A stretch of DNA of 10,423 nt from JBBSQE01 sp038258095. Its GTDB lineage: Bacteria; Actinomycetota; Thermoleophilia; Solirubrobacterales; 70-9. Both the position numbers and the translations under genes were made by a program. How positions within the stretch are numbered: the first letter of the stretch is position 1; each line of letters starts with the position of its first letter. The stretch lies in contig JBBSQE010000112.1 of NCBI GenBank assembly GCA_038258095.1, forward strand, positions 1 to 10,423, given 5' to 3'. The notes beneath the pieces were generated by a model. It saw only the letters and a list, made by a program, of their open reading frames with translations. It had not been told where the DNA came from and did no database searches. Below are positions 1 through 6,337 of the stretch, in pieces.

Positions 1-187
1 ACTCGGCTTTGACGTTGCCCTTGAGCAGGACGCCGTAGTGGCCGAAGTCATACGTCGACCCGATCCCGCCGTAGATCTCAGACGACGCGAAGATGAAGCC
101 GCGGCGCTTGCAGAGAGCCACGATCTCGTCCATCGAGACTTCCTCGTTGCGGCGGTTCTCCTCGGCTTCGGCGGGGCTCTCGGGCAT
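1..187 (-). CDS. glyS: Glycyl-tRNA synthetase, N-terminal part (cut by window edge)
   Basis: The reverse strand reads from ATG at 187-185 for 62 codons to the window edge. The product would charge tRNA-Gly with glycine in the cytoplasm as a class II synthetase of the single-chain (alpha2) type. An acidic, arginine-rich leader of about 18 residues is followed by DEIVALCKRRGFIF (20-33), SSEIYGG (35-41) and YDFGHYG (46-52), the conserved start of the alpha2 GlyRS catalytic domain. The active-site motifs lie outside the window. A second in-frame ATG at 133-131 would remove the leader. The first ATG is preferred because TACGGT (199-194) lies six bases before it, as expected for a leaderless transcript. 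The gene diverges from the FmdB-type gene at 281. The family call is firm; the start is likely. Confidence 0.9.
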   Translation of the reverse strand, partial: MPESPAEAEENRRNEEVSMDEIVALCKRRGFIFASSEIYGGIGSTYDFGHYGVLLKGNVKAE

Positions 188-193
188 CGGGAA

Positions 194-199
194 ACCGTA
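194..199 (-). promoter_or_regulatory. Putative -10 box of glyS (leaderless type)
   Basis: On the minus strand TACGGT is followed by TTCCCG and then the glyS ATG. It fits the actinobacterial TAnnnT -10 consensus, and the six-base gap would put the transcription start on or next to the start codon. No clear -35 is seen; that region lies inside the palindrome at 202-242. Confidence 0.5.
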
Positions 200-201
200 C
201 T

Positions 202-242
202 GTGCGCGCAGAGGTCCCGGCATGCGGGACCTCTGCGCGCAC
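202..242. repeat. Perfect 17-bp inverted repeat between divergent genes
   Basis: The left arm GTGCGCGCAGAGGTCCC (202-218) and right arm GGGACCTCTGCGCGCAC (226-242) are perfect reverse complements, separated by seven bases (GGCATGC). The repeat fills the middle of the 93-bp gap between glyS and the FmdB-type gene and covers the -35 zones of both putative promoters. It could be an operator for a dimeric regulator, or a hairpin stopping read-through in either direction. No T tract follows on either side, so it is not a textbook intrinsic terminator. The sequence alone does not settle its function. Confidence 0.85.
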
Positions 243-261
243 CCTCGCCGGAGTCCCCTGC

Positions 262-267
262 GATAAT
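262..267 (+). promoter_or_regulatory. Putative -10 box of the FmdB-type gene
   Basis: GATAAT is one base from TATAAT and stands out in a GC-rich gap, 13 bases before ATG 281. The leader would be very short. No convincing -35 is visible; the expected position touches the right arm of the palindrome. Confidence 0.4.
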
Positions 268-280
268 CGCGCCCGCTCCC

Positions 281-661
281 ATGCCGACCTACGAATACCG
301 CTGCGAGAACGGACACACCTTCGAGACCATCCAGCGGATGGCCGAGGACCCCCTGAGCGAATGCGAGGTCTGCGGCGCTCCGTGCCAGCGCGTGCTCTAC
401 GCGCCGTCGGTCCACTTCAAGGGCTCGGGCTTCTACACCACCGACTACGGATCGAAGAAGGGCAGCCCGAAATCAGGCGATTCGGAGAGCAAGTCGTCTG
501 ACTCCGGGTCGGGCGGCTCGGACTCGGGCAGCTCAGACTCATCGTCGGGCTCATCGGACTCGAACTCCAGCTCATCCTCCGACTCGAGCTCCTCGTCCTC
601 CTCGTCGAATTCGGGCTCATCTTCCGGCAGGACGGCGAAGGCGGCCTCGAAGTCTGACTGA
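281..661 (+). CDS. FmdB family zinc-ribbon protein with Ser/Asp/Gly-rich tail
   Basis: A 126-residue protein starting MPTYEYRCENGHTF, the usual start of the FmdB/CxxC_CxxC_SSSS putative regulatory family. Candidate zinc ligands are C8, H12, C28 and C31, with C35 near. The first knuckle is C-x3-H rather than CxxC. The family block FKGSGFYTTDY follows at 46-56. Residues from about 57 to 120 are a low-complexity run of serine, aspartate, glycine and lysine, ending in a short basic TAKAASKSD. An in-frame upstream extension to ATG 38 crosses the divergent glyS gene and the palindrome, so ATG 281 is the start. The family is small and cytosolic; its biochemical role is poorly defined. Family membership is secure, function is not. 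Confidence 0.88.
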   Translation: MPTYEYRCENGHTFETIQRMAEDPLSECEVCGAPCQRVLYAPSVHFKGSGFYTTDYGSKKGSPKSGDSESKSSDSGSGGSDSGSSDSSSGSSDSNSSSSSDSSSSSSSSNSGSSSGRTAKAASKSD

Positions 662-670
662 GCGGCGTGT

Positions 671-751
671 GGGGGACGGGTTTGATGCCTCCCCGTAGCG
701 GCTCTCATCAGTGGCAGTTGTAGCGAAGGGGGGCCGTCAAATTCGTCCCCC
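671..751 (+). terminator. Long stem in the spacer between convergent genes
   Basis: Bases 671-685 (GGGGGACGGGTTTGA) pair with 737-751 (TCAAATTCGTCCCCC) over 15 positions. Thirteen are Watson-Crick pairs and two are G-U pairs when read as plus-strand RNA. The 51-base loop can form a further C-rich/G-rich stem (CCTCCCC against the G run at 728-733). It sits between the stop codons of the FmdB-type gene and the convergent LCP gene, where a shared terminator is expected. No T tract follows, so an intrinsic terminator is only a suggestion; a short REP- or MITE-like element is the alternative. Confidence 0.4.
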
Positions 752-768
752 GCTCACCCCCTGATCCC

Positions 769-1992
769 TCACCCCATGAACGCCTTCACGGCGCGCCGCC
801 GCTCTGAGTCGGGCACGTCGATGCTGTCGCCCGGGCCAACGCCGCAACCCGAGTTCGGGCGGGCGCAGAGGACATCGGTGCCGCCGCTGCCGGCGATGGC
901 TGTCGACAGGATGAGTTGGGGCATCGAGAGGGCTCCCATGTCGGTCACGAAGGCCTTCGGGGCGCTCCAGCCGATGAACGGTCCCTTGATGAAGTTGTAG
1001 GGGAGGCGCCAGGGGCTGGTCAGGCGGCTCTTGATGCCGTTGAGCACGCGCTGCTGGGCGGCGGCACGGTCGAGGTCGTCGTAGCCGAAGCTGAACTCGC
1101 TCTTGCCCTTGCCGGGGCAGTCCTTCGGCTTGCGGATCCGTGAGTAGGCGAGCGCCTCCTCGCCGTCCAGCGTGTGCTCGCCCTTGCTGAGGTCGAGGGT
1201 GATGCCGCCGTTTGACTTGCCGCCGGAGATGTCGGCGCAGAGCCTTCGGGGAACGTCGATCTTGACGCCGCCGATCGCATTGATGAAGTCCTGGAACCCG
1301 GTGAAGTCGATGATCACCACGTGGTCGATGCTGATGCCGAGGAACTGCTCGACCGTCCTGACCTCCAGGCCGGCGCCCCCGAACGCGTAGCCGGCGTTGA
1401 TCTTCTGGGGTGAGTTGCCGGGGATCTCGGCGAAGCTGTCGCGGGGGATGGAGAGCTTCTGGAACTTTCCGCCTCCGGCGCGGACCAGCATGAGCGTGTC
1501 GGCACGAAACCCGGGGCAGCCGGCGTGGGGGATGTCGCCGTGGGCCCCCTGGTCGACGCAGCGCTGCCGCGTCTCCGCTCCGGGCTCTAGGGTCTTGGGG
1601 TCGCGCGCGTCGGTGCCGATGACGAGGATCGTCTGCGGGCTCACGAGCAGGAAGGGGTTGCCGCCGAGGGTGGCTTTGGCCGAGTCGGCGAGCTTCGTCG
1701 ACTGGATCTGCGACGAGATCGCGAACGCCAGGAAGCTGATCAAGATCCAGGCGACCGGGACGATGATCAGCCAGCGCTTCCAGCGACGACCTCCGGCGCG
1801 CTCGGATTTCAGCTTCGGCCGGTCGCCTGGCTTGCGGTCCTTCCCCGGACCGCGTCCGGGCAGGGACCTGCGAGCCTTGTCCCGCAGGCTGGAGAGGTCT
1901 GCCGAGGGAAGCCGGGAACGGAGTCCGCCGCGTGAGCGATAGACCTTGTATTCCGGCTCCTCTGAAGGCTGTTGCCCATCGTCGGATGCCAT
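769..1992 (-). CDS. LytR-CpsA-Psr (LCP) family cell-wall glycopolymer ligase
   Basis: A 407-residue membrane-anchored protein. LCP enzymes transfer polyprenyl-phosphate-linked glycopolymers (teichoic acids, arabinogalactan, capsule) to peptidoglycan outside the membrane. Residues 1-73 are a basic cytoplasmic tail and 74-93 a transmembrane helix. The LCP domain covers about 121-325: ILVIGTDAR (122-130), RADTLMLVR (163-171), LSIPRDS (180-186), KINAGYAFGG (197-206) and LDGEEALAYSRIR (275-287). The acidic and arginine residues that bind the pyrophosphate lipid (D128, R130, R163, D165, R184, D185, R285, R287) are all present. The C-terminal ~80 residues are specific to this protein and hold paired cysteines (C376, C383). 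ATG 1992-1990 has no clear Shine-Dalgarno. No other wall genes lie nearby, so the polymer cannot be named. Confidence 0.92.
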   Translation of the reverse strand: MASDDGQQPSEEPEYKVYRSRGGLRSRLPSADLSSLRDKARRSLPGRGPGKDRKPGDRPKLKSERAGGRRWKRWLIIVPVAWILISFLAFAISSQIQSTKLADSAKATLGGNPFLLVSPQTILVIGTDARDPKTLEPGAETRQRCVDQGAHGDIPHAGCPGFRADTLMLVRAGGGKFQKLSIPRDSFAEIPGNSPQKINAGYAFGGAGLEVRTVEQFLGISIDHVVIIDFTGFQDFINAIGGVKIDVPRRLCADISGGKSNGGITLDLSKGEHTLDGEEALAYSRIRKPKDCPGKGKSEFSFGYDDLDRAAAQQRVLNGIKSRLTSPWRLPYNFIKGPFIGWSAPKAFVTDMGALSMPQLILSTAIAGSGGTDVLCARPNSGCGVGPGDSIDVPDSERRRAVKAFMG

Positions 1993-2057
1993 GAAGCACT
2001 AGAAATAGTGGCGATGCCCGCGCTTTCCTGCCTGCCGCCACAACCCTTGCAGGCCCG

Positions 2058-2063
2058 TAGCGT
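2058..2063 (+). promoter_or_regulatory. Putative -10 box of the ROK kinase operon (leaderless type)
   Basis: TAGCGT is followed by GTCCCG and then ATG 2070. The spacing and flanking bases nearly match the glyS promoter (TACGGT, TTCCCG, ATG), which suggests a leaderless transcript. No Shine-Dalgarno is present upstream of the ATG, and no clear -35 is seen. Confidence 0.5.
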
Positions 2064-2069
2064 GTCCCG

Positions 2070-3026
2070 ATGAGCGCTTCGGAGACCATCGGGGTGGACC
2101 TCGGGGGCACGAAGATGCTGACCGGGGTCCTCGATCAGGACCGCAACGTGCTGTGGCGAAACCGCGTCCCGTCGGCCGATCTGACCGAGGAGGAACTGGT
2201 CGACACGCTCGAGGAGGAGGTCGAGAAGGCGCGCCAGGCGCGACCGGAAGTCGCCGCGATCGGGCTCGGTCTCCCGGCGACGATCGACCATGAGCGGGGC
2301 ATCGCCATCTCCGCCGTGAACCTCTCACTCGACGGGGTTCCGGTTCGCCAGCTGCTGACGGAGCGGACCGGCCTTCCCGTCTATCTCGATAACGACGCGA
2401 CCGTCGCGACGCTCGCGGAGCACCTTCACGGCGCGGGCCGCGGCACCCGGAACATGGTCCTACTCACGGTGGGGACGGGCATCGGCGGCGGTCTGATCAT
2501 CGATGGTGAGATCTATCGAGGGACGATCGGCGCCGGTGCCGAGCTCGGCCACATGGTCATCCAGGCCGACGGTCCCCGCTGTCAGGGCAACTGCCCGGGG
2601 CACGGTTGCGTCGAGTCGCTGGCCTCCGGTACCGCTCTCGGTCGTGAGGGGCGCGAGGCGGCCGAACGTGAGCCGGACTCCGCACTCGGGCGCTCGCTCG
2701 CCGCCGGTGAGCCCGTGGACGGGGAGGCTGTCACCAAGGCCGGGAAGGCGGGGGACGAGGTGGCGAAGTCCGTGTTGGCGCTGATCGGCGGTCGCCTCGG
2801 TGTGGCGCTGACGAGCTACGCCAACATCTTCGAGCCCGACGTGATGGTCATCGGCGGTGGGGTCATCGAAGCTGGGGACCTGCTGCTCGATCCGGCGCGT
2901 GAGGTGGTCGCGGCCAGGGCCCTCCCGCCGATGAACCGGACGCCGGTCAAGGAGGCTCAACTGGGCTCGGAGGCCGGCCTGATCGGCGCGGCTGAGATGG
3001 CCCGCATCGAGCTGGACAGGGCCTGA
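2070..3026 (+). CDS. ROK family sugar kinase, probable glucokinase
   Basis: A 318-residue cytoplasmic kinase that would phosphorylate a hexose, most likely glucose to glucose-6-phosphate. The phosphate-binding motif DLGGTK is at 10-15. The LDNDA motif (106-110) carries the catalytic aspartate D109. A second phosphate loop GTGIGGG is at 135-141. The sugar-binding GAELGH (156-161) contributes E158 and H161. The zinc cluster is CQGNCPGHGCVE (171-182; C171, C175, C180), a variant of the usual CxCGxxGCxE. The adenosine motif IGGGV is at 261-265. Length is normal for ROK kinases without a DNA-binding domain, so this is an enzyme and not a ROK repressor. Its stop overlaps the rsmI start (TGATG), implying co-translation. 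Fructokinase or N-acetylhexosamine kinase activity, or polyphosphate use, cannot be excluded. Confidence 0.88.
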   Translation: MSASETIGVDLGGTKMLTGVLDQDRNVLWRNRVPSADLTEEELVDTLEEEVEKARQARPEVAAIGLGLPATIDHERGIAISAVNLSLDGVPVRQLLTERTGLPVYLDNDATVATLAEHLHGAGRGTRNMVLLTVGTGIGGGLIIDGEIYRGTIGAGAELGHMVIQADGPRCQGNCPGHGCVESLASGTALGREGREAAEREPDSALGRSLAAGEPVDGEAVTKAGKAGDEVAKSVLALIGGRLGVALTSYANIFEPDVMVIGGGVIEAGDLLLDPAREVVAARALPPMNRTPVKEAQLGSEAGLIGAAEMARIELDRA

Positions 3027-3853
3027 TGCCCGGCAAGCTCTTCGTCTGCCCGACGCCAATCGGGAACCTCGCCGATGTTACGCCCAGGGTCCGCGAGGCC
3101 CTGGTGGCTGCTGACTACATCGCCTGCGAGGACACCCGCCGGACCGGCGGGCTGCTCGACAAGATCGGGATCAAGCCGGCTCCGACGCTTGTCTCGAACC
3201 ACGAGGGCAACGAGGTGCCGCGGGCGCAGGAGCTCTCGAAGCGCATCGAGCGCGGCGCCCGCATCGCGCTGGTCTCCGACGCGGGGATGCCGGCGATCTC
3301 GGACCCCGGGTTCCGCCTGATCCGGGCCTGCATCGAGCGCGATCTCGATATCGAGGTGCTGCCGGGACCCTCCTCGATCATCGTCGCCCTGGTCGCGTCC
3401 GGGTTGCCGACCAGCCGTTGGCGATTCGAGGGCTTCCTGCCGCGCCGCGGCGGTGAGATGGAGCGTGTCCTGCGCTCGGCCGAGACGGTGGTCGCCTTCG
3501 AATCTCCCCGGCGCATCTCCGCCTCGCTTGCCGCACTGGCGGCGATCGCCCCCGATCGCCAGGCCGCGGTCTGCCGCGAGCTCTCGAAGCTGCATGAGGA
3601 GGTGCGGCGCGGGACCCTCGCCGAGCTCTCGCGCGATACGAGCGCCGAAGTCCGCGGCGAGATCGTTCTGGTGATCGGCCCCGCCTCTGACGATCAGCAC
3701 GGGGAGGACATCTCCTTCGCCGTCGATGCGCTGAGAGCTCTCGTGCAGTCGGGCGCCCGACCGCGAGCGGCGGCCACCGTGGTCGCCGCCCTCACCGGCA
3801 CGCGCGCCAACGACCTGTACCGCGCGCTGACGGGTCGCGAACCGCGCCGCTGA
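3026..3853 (+). CDS. rsmI: 16S rRNA 2'-O-ribose C1402 methyltransferase RsmI
   Basis: A 275-residue enzyme that uses S-adenosylmethionine to methylate the ribose of C1402 in the 16S rRNA decoding centre. The tetrapyrrole-methylase-like fold is clear: TPIGNLAD (10-17), CEDTR (34-38), SDAGMPAISDPG (84-95), LPGPS (112-116), FEGFLPR (134-140), ESPRR (159-163), RELSKLHEE (184-192) and RGEIVLVIG (210-218). All are RsmI hallmarks. Length is typical of the family, with the usual less conserved C-terminal helical region after about 225. The start overlaps the ROK kinase stop (TGATG), and the stop overlaps the next start in the same way, so the three genes look translationally coupled. Confidence 0.96.
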   Translation: MPGKLFVCPTPIGNLADVTPRVREALVAADYIACEDTRRTGGLLDKIGIKPAPTLVSNHEGNEVPRAQELSKRIERGARIALVSDAGMPAISDPGFRLIRACIERDLDIEVLPGPSSIIVALVASGLPTSRWRFEGFLPRRGGEMERVLRSAETVVAFESPRRISASLAALAAIAPDRQAAVCRELSKLHEEVRRGTLAELSRDTSAEVRGEIVLVIGPASDDQHGEDISFAVDALRALVQSGARPRAAATVVAALTGTRANDLYRALTGREPRR

Positions 3854-4779
3854 TGCGAATCGGCTTGGCGACCTGCTCGGTGATTCCCGAGGGGCATCCA
3901 CAGGAACAGCCGCTCCTCGACCTCCTGAAGGACCGCGGAGCCGAGGCCGGCTTCGTGGTCTGGACGGACCAGGCGGTCGCGTGGGAGTCCTTCGACTTGG
4001 TGGTCGTCCGCTCAGTCTGGGACTACACCGAGAGGCGAGAGCAGTTCGTCGCCTGGGCCGAGGCAGTCGGGGCGCGTCTGCAAAATCCGCCGGCGCTGCT
4101 CGCTTGGAACAGCGATAAGCGCTATCTCGGCGAGCTTTCCGCGGCGGGCCTCGCCGTGGTGCCGACCGACTTCGTGGACCCCGGAGCACCGCTGCCGACC
4201 CTGGAGGGAGAAGTCGCAGTGAAGCCGTCTGTCTCCGCAGGAGCGCGCGACACCGGCCGCTTCAGCTCGCGCACCCACGCCGAGGCGACGGGACTGATCG
4301 AGCGTATCCTCGGCTCGGGACGGACGGCGATGGTCCAGCCGTACCTCTCCCGGGTCGACACGGAGGGGGAATGCTCGATCGTCTTCTTCGGCGGCGAGGA
4401 GAGCCACGTCCTTCGCAAGGGTCAGGTGCTCGCGCCCGACGAGGTGGCCGGGATCGGCAACGAGGCTCACGGCTCGGCTCGCGTCATGAGCGACGAGAAC
4501 CTGGTCCGCGCAGGCACGGCGGCGCCGCCGCACCGGGCCCTGGCTGCCGAAGTGCTCGCTTACGTCGAGGACCGTTTCGGCGCGCCGCCCTGCTACTGCA
4601 GGGTGGACATGCTCCCCGGTGACGACGGTGCGCCCGTCCTCGGCGAGCTCGAGGCGATCGAACCCCATCTCTACCTACGCGAGGATCCCGGCGCTTCGAG
4701 CCGCTTCGCCGATGCAATTGTCGCCTCGGTCACGCACAGCGCGACTTGGACGACAAACGCGCCTCCGCGCCTCGCCTGA
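3853..4779 (+). CDS. ATP-grasp domain protein (RimK/DcsG-like ligase), substrate unknown
   Basis: A 308-residue soluble protein that I assign to the ATP-grasp ligases, which join a carboxylate to an amine through an acyl-phosphate. The N-terminal domain contains VVVRSVWDYTERREQFVAWA (50-69), a signature of the RimK/glutathione synthase-like group that includes the D-cycloserine ligase DcsG. The nucleotide-binding half shows NSDKRYL (86-92), VAVKPSVSAGARDTGRF (121-137) and MVQPYL (160-165). The metal-binding end has RVDM (250-253) and GELEAIEP (264-271), giving D252, E265, E267 and E270. The gene is joined by TGATG to rsmI and lies before metG, a housekeeping setting that does not reveal the substrate. 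No partner biosynthetic genes are in the window. ATP-grasp membership is confident; the reaction is not known. Confidence 0.82.
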   Translation: MRIGLATCSVIPEGHPQEQPLLDLLKDRGAEAGFVVWTDQAVAWESFDLVVVRSVWDYTERREQFVAWAEAVGARLQNPPALLAWNSDKRYLGELSAAGLAVVPTDFVDPGAPLPTLEGEVAVKPSVSAGARDTGRFSSRTHAEATGLIERILGSGRTAMVQPYLSRVDTEGECSIVFFGGEESHVLRKGQVLAPDEVAGIGNEAHGSARVMSDENLVRAGTAAPPHRALAAEVLAYVEDRFGAPPCYCRVDMLPGDDGAPVLGELEAIEPHLYLREDPGASSRFADAIVASVTHSATWTTNAPPRLA

Positions 4780-4813
4780 CCGGCGATCCCAACGCCGCAT
4801 GTTCAGCTGCGCG

Positions 4814-4819
4814 TATTGT
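4814..4819 (+). promoter_or_regulatory. Putative -10 box of metG
   Basis: TATTGT fits TAnnnT and lies nine bases before the TTG at 4829. The identical nine-base spacing to a TTG recurs at 8082-8099. If this is the promoter, ATG 4799 would lie upstream of the transcript start. No -35 is evident, and metG may also be read from the upstream operon. Confidence 0.4.
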
Positions 4820-4828
4820 CAGGCGCCC

Positions 4829-6328
4829 TTGAGCTACTACGTAACGACCCCGATCTACTACGTCAACGCGGAGCCGCATCTGGGTCACGCGTACTCGACG
4901 ATGGCCGCCGACATCCTCGCCCGGCACATGCGCCAGCGCGGCGAGGACGTGTTCTTCCTCACCGGCACCGACGAGCACGGCGAGCCGATCGAGACGGCCG
5001 CCGAGCGGGAGGGGATCAGCCCTCAGGAACTGGCTGACCGCAACGCCGCCAAGTTCCAGGCGCTGATGCCGAGGATCGACGCGACGAACGACTTCTTCAT
5101 CCGCACCTCCGACCCGCGCCATACGGACCGAGTCGCCGAGGTTATGCAGAGGGTTTACGACAACGGCTGGGTCGACAAGGGCCTCTACGAGGGCTGGTAC
5201 TGCCCGCGCTGCGCCGACTTCAAGGGCGAGCGTGAGATCGGGCCCGACAACACCTGCCTCATTCACGAGATCCCGCTCGAGCGGGTGAACGAGGAGAACT
5301 GGTTCTTCAAGCTCTCCGCATTTTCCGAGCGCCTCGAGGCGCTCTACGCGGACAACCCGACGTTCGTCGTCCCGGATTTCCGGCGCAACGAGGCACTCTC
5401 GTTCATCCGCGGCGGGCTAGAGGACGTCTCGCTGTCCCGCGCCAAGCTGAAGTGGGGGATGGCGCTCCCCTGGGATCCCGAGCAGCGCATGTATGTCTGG
5501 TTTGACGCTCTCCTCAACTACTACACGGCCCTCAGCTTCGCCCGTGGGGGAGAGGACCTGACCGACCGCTACTGGCCGGCGAACCTGCACGTGATGGCGA
5601 AGGACATCCTCAAGTTCCACGCCGTCATCTGGCCAGCTCTTTGCATGGCGGCGGACATCCCGGTGCCGAAGGGGATGGTCATCCACGGCTACCTGTTGAT
5701 GGGCGAGAAGAAGATGTCGAAATCGCTCGGCAACGTGCTCGACCCCTTCGAGGTGATCGAGCGCTTCGGGTCCGATGCGCTGCGCTACTACTGCTTCCGC
5801 GAGGTCAGCTTCGGCCAGGATGGCTCGATCTCGACGGCCGGCTTCGAGGCCCGCTATGAGACGGAGCTGGCCAACGACTTCGGCAATCTGGCGAGCAGGA
5901 TCCTTGCGATGGTCGACCGCTACCGCGACGGCGTCGTCCCGAAATCGACCCCGGACGAGACGCTCGCCGCCGACTTCGACGGCGCCACCGGGGATGTCTG
6001 CGCCCTGCTCGACGACGCGAGGATCAGCGCCGCCCTCGAGCGCATCTGGGAGCTCGTCCGCCGCCTCAACCGCTTCGTCGAGGAGTGCAAGCCCTGGGAG
6101 CTGGCCAAGGACGAGGCTCAGTCCGAACGGCTCGACCAGGTGCTCTACAGCCTCGTCGAGGGGCTCCGTGTGGCGACACTCCTCCTGATCCCCTACCTGC
6201 CGCAATCGACGGAGACGCTGCTCGACGCGCTCTCCGTGGAAGGGCGCGAGATCGCCGAGCTCGGCTCCCACGGCGGTGGGCAGAGCGTCACAAGGATCGA
6301 GCCGATGTTCCCCAAGATCGATGGCTGA
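4829..6328 (+). CDS. metG: Methionyl-tRNA synthetase
   Basis: Class I synthetase that charges tRNA-Met with methionine for initiation and elongation. From TTG 4829 it has 499 residues, the usual size of the form without a C-terminal dimerisation domain. The protein begins SYYVTTPIYYVNAEPHLGHAY, the canonical MetG start, with the HIGH-type motif PHLGH at 16-20. FLTGTDEHG (43-51) lines the methionine site. The connective-peptide zinc knuckle shows C125, C128, C143 and H146. VWFDALLNY (223-231) and KMSKS (295-299) follow. The anticodon-binding helical domain fills 340-499, with W423 in ECKPWELAK. ATG 4799 would add MFSCAYCQAP, outside the family alignment. TTG is preferred because of family alignment, the TATTGT nine bases upstream and a weak AGG at 4821-4823. 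The function is certain; the start is a judgement. Confidence 0.95.
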   Translation: MSYYVTTPIYYVNAEPHLGHAYSTMAADILARHMRQRGEDVFFLTGTDEHGEPIETAAEREGISPQELADRNAAKFQALMPRIDATNDFFIRTSDPRHTDRVAEVMQRVYDNGWVDKGLYEGWYCPRCADFKGEREIGPDNTCLIHEIPLERVNEENWFFKLSAFSERLEALYADNPTFVVPDFRRNEALSFIRGGLEDVSLSRAKLKWGMALPWDPEQRMYVWFDALLNYYTALSFARGGEDLTDRYWPANLHVMAKDILKFHAVIWPALCMAADIPVPKGMVIHGYLLMGEKKMSKSLGNVLDPFEVIERFGSDALRYYCFREVSFGQDGSISTAGFEARYETELANDFGNLASRILAMVDRYRDGVVPKSTPDETLAADFDGATGDVCALLDDARISAALERIWELVRRLNRFVEECKPWELAKDEAQSERLDQVLYSLVEGLRVATLLLIPYLPQSTETLLDALSVEGREIAELGSHGGGQSVTRIEPMFPKIDG

Positions 6329-6337
6329 CCGGCGCCC

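Noticed and set aside
38..280. In-frame upstream extension of the FmdB-type protein to ATG 38
   Set aside because: It runs antisense through glyS and across the palindrome, and its sequence is unlike the family. MPTYEYRC at 281 is the family start.
445..708. Antisense acidic frame rich in Glu/Asp opposite the FmdB tail
   Set aside because: It is the mirror of the serine codons (TCN/AGC) in the real gene; there is no independent support.
1997..2010. Small hairpin CACTA-GAAA-TAGTG next to the LCP start
   Set aside because: Only five pairs, mostly weak, with a GNRA-like loop on one strand. It is too short to call a regulatory element without comparison.
737..2110. Long minus-strand frame of 457 codons overlapping the LCP gene
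   Set aside because: Arginine/proline-rich translation in the wrong frame. The overlapping frame has a complete set of LCP motifs.
2957..4189. 410-codon minus-strand frame opposite rsmI and the ATP-grasp gene
   Set aside because: A GC-bias shadow: no motifs, low-complexity arginine/proline-rich sequence, and fully covered by two recognised genes.
4619..4828. Extended metG starts at ATG 4619 and ATG 4799
   Set aside because: The 4619 start lies inside the ATP-grasp gene. The 4799 start adds MFSCAYCQAP before the conserved MetG start and lies upstream of the putative -10. TTG 4829 is preferred, though 4799 is not excluded.
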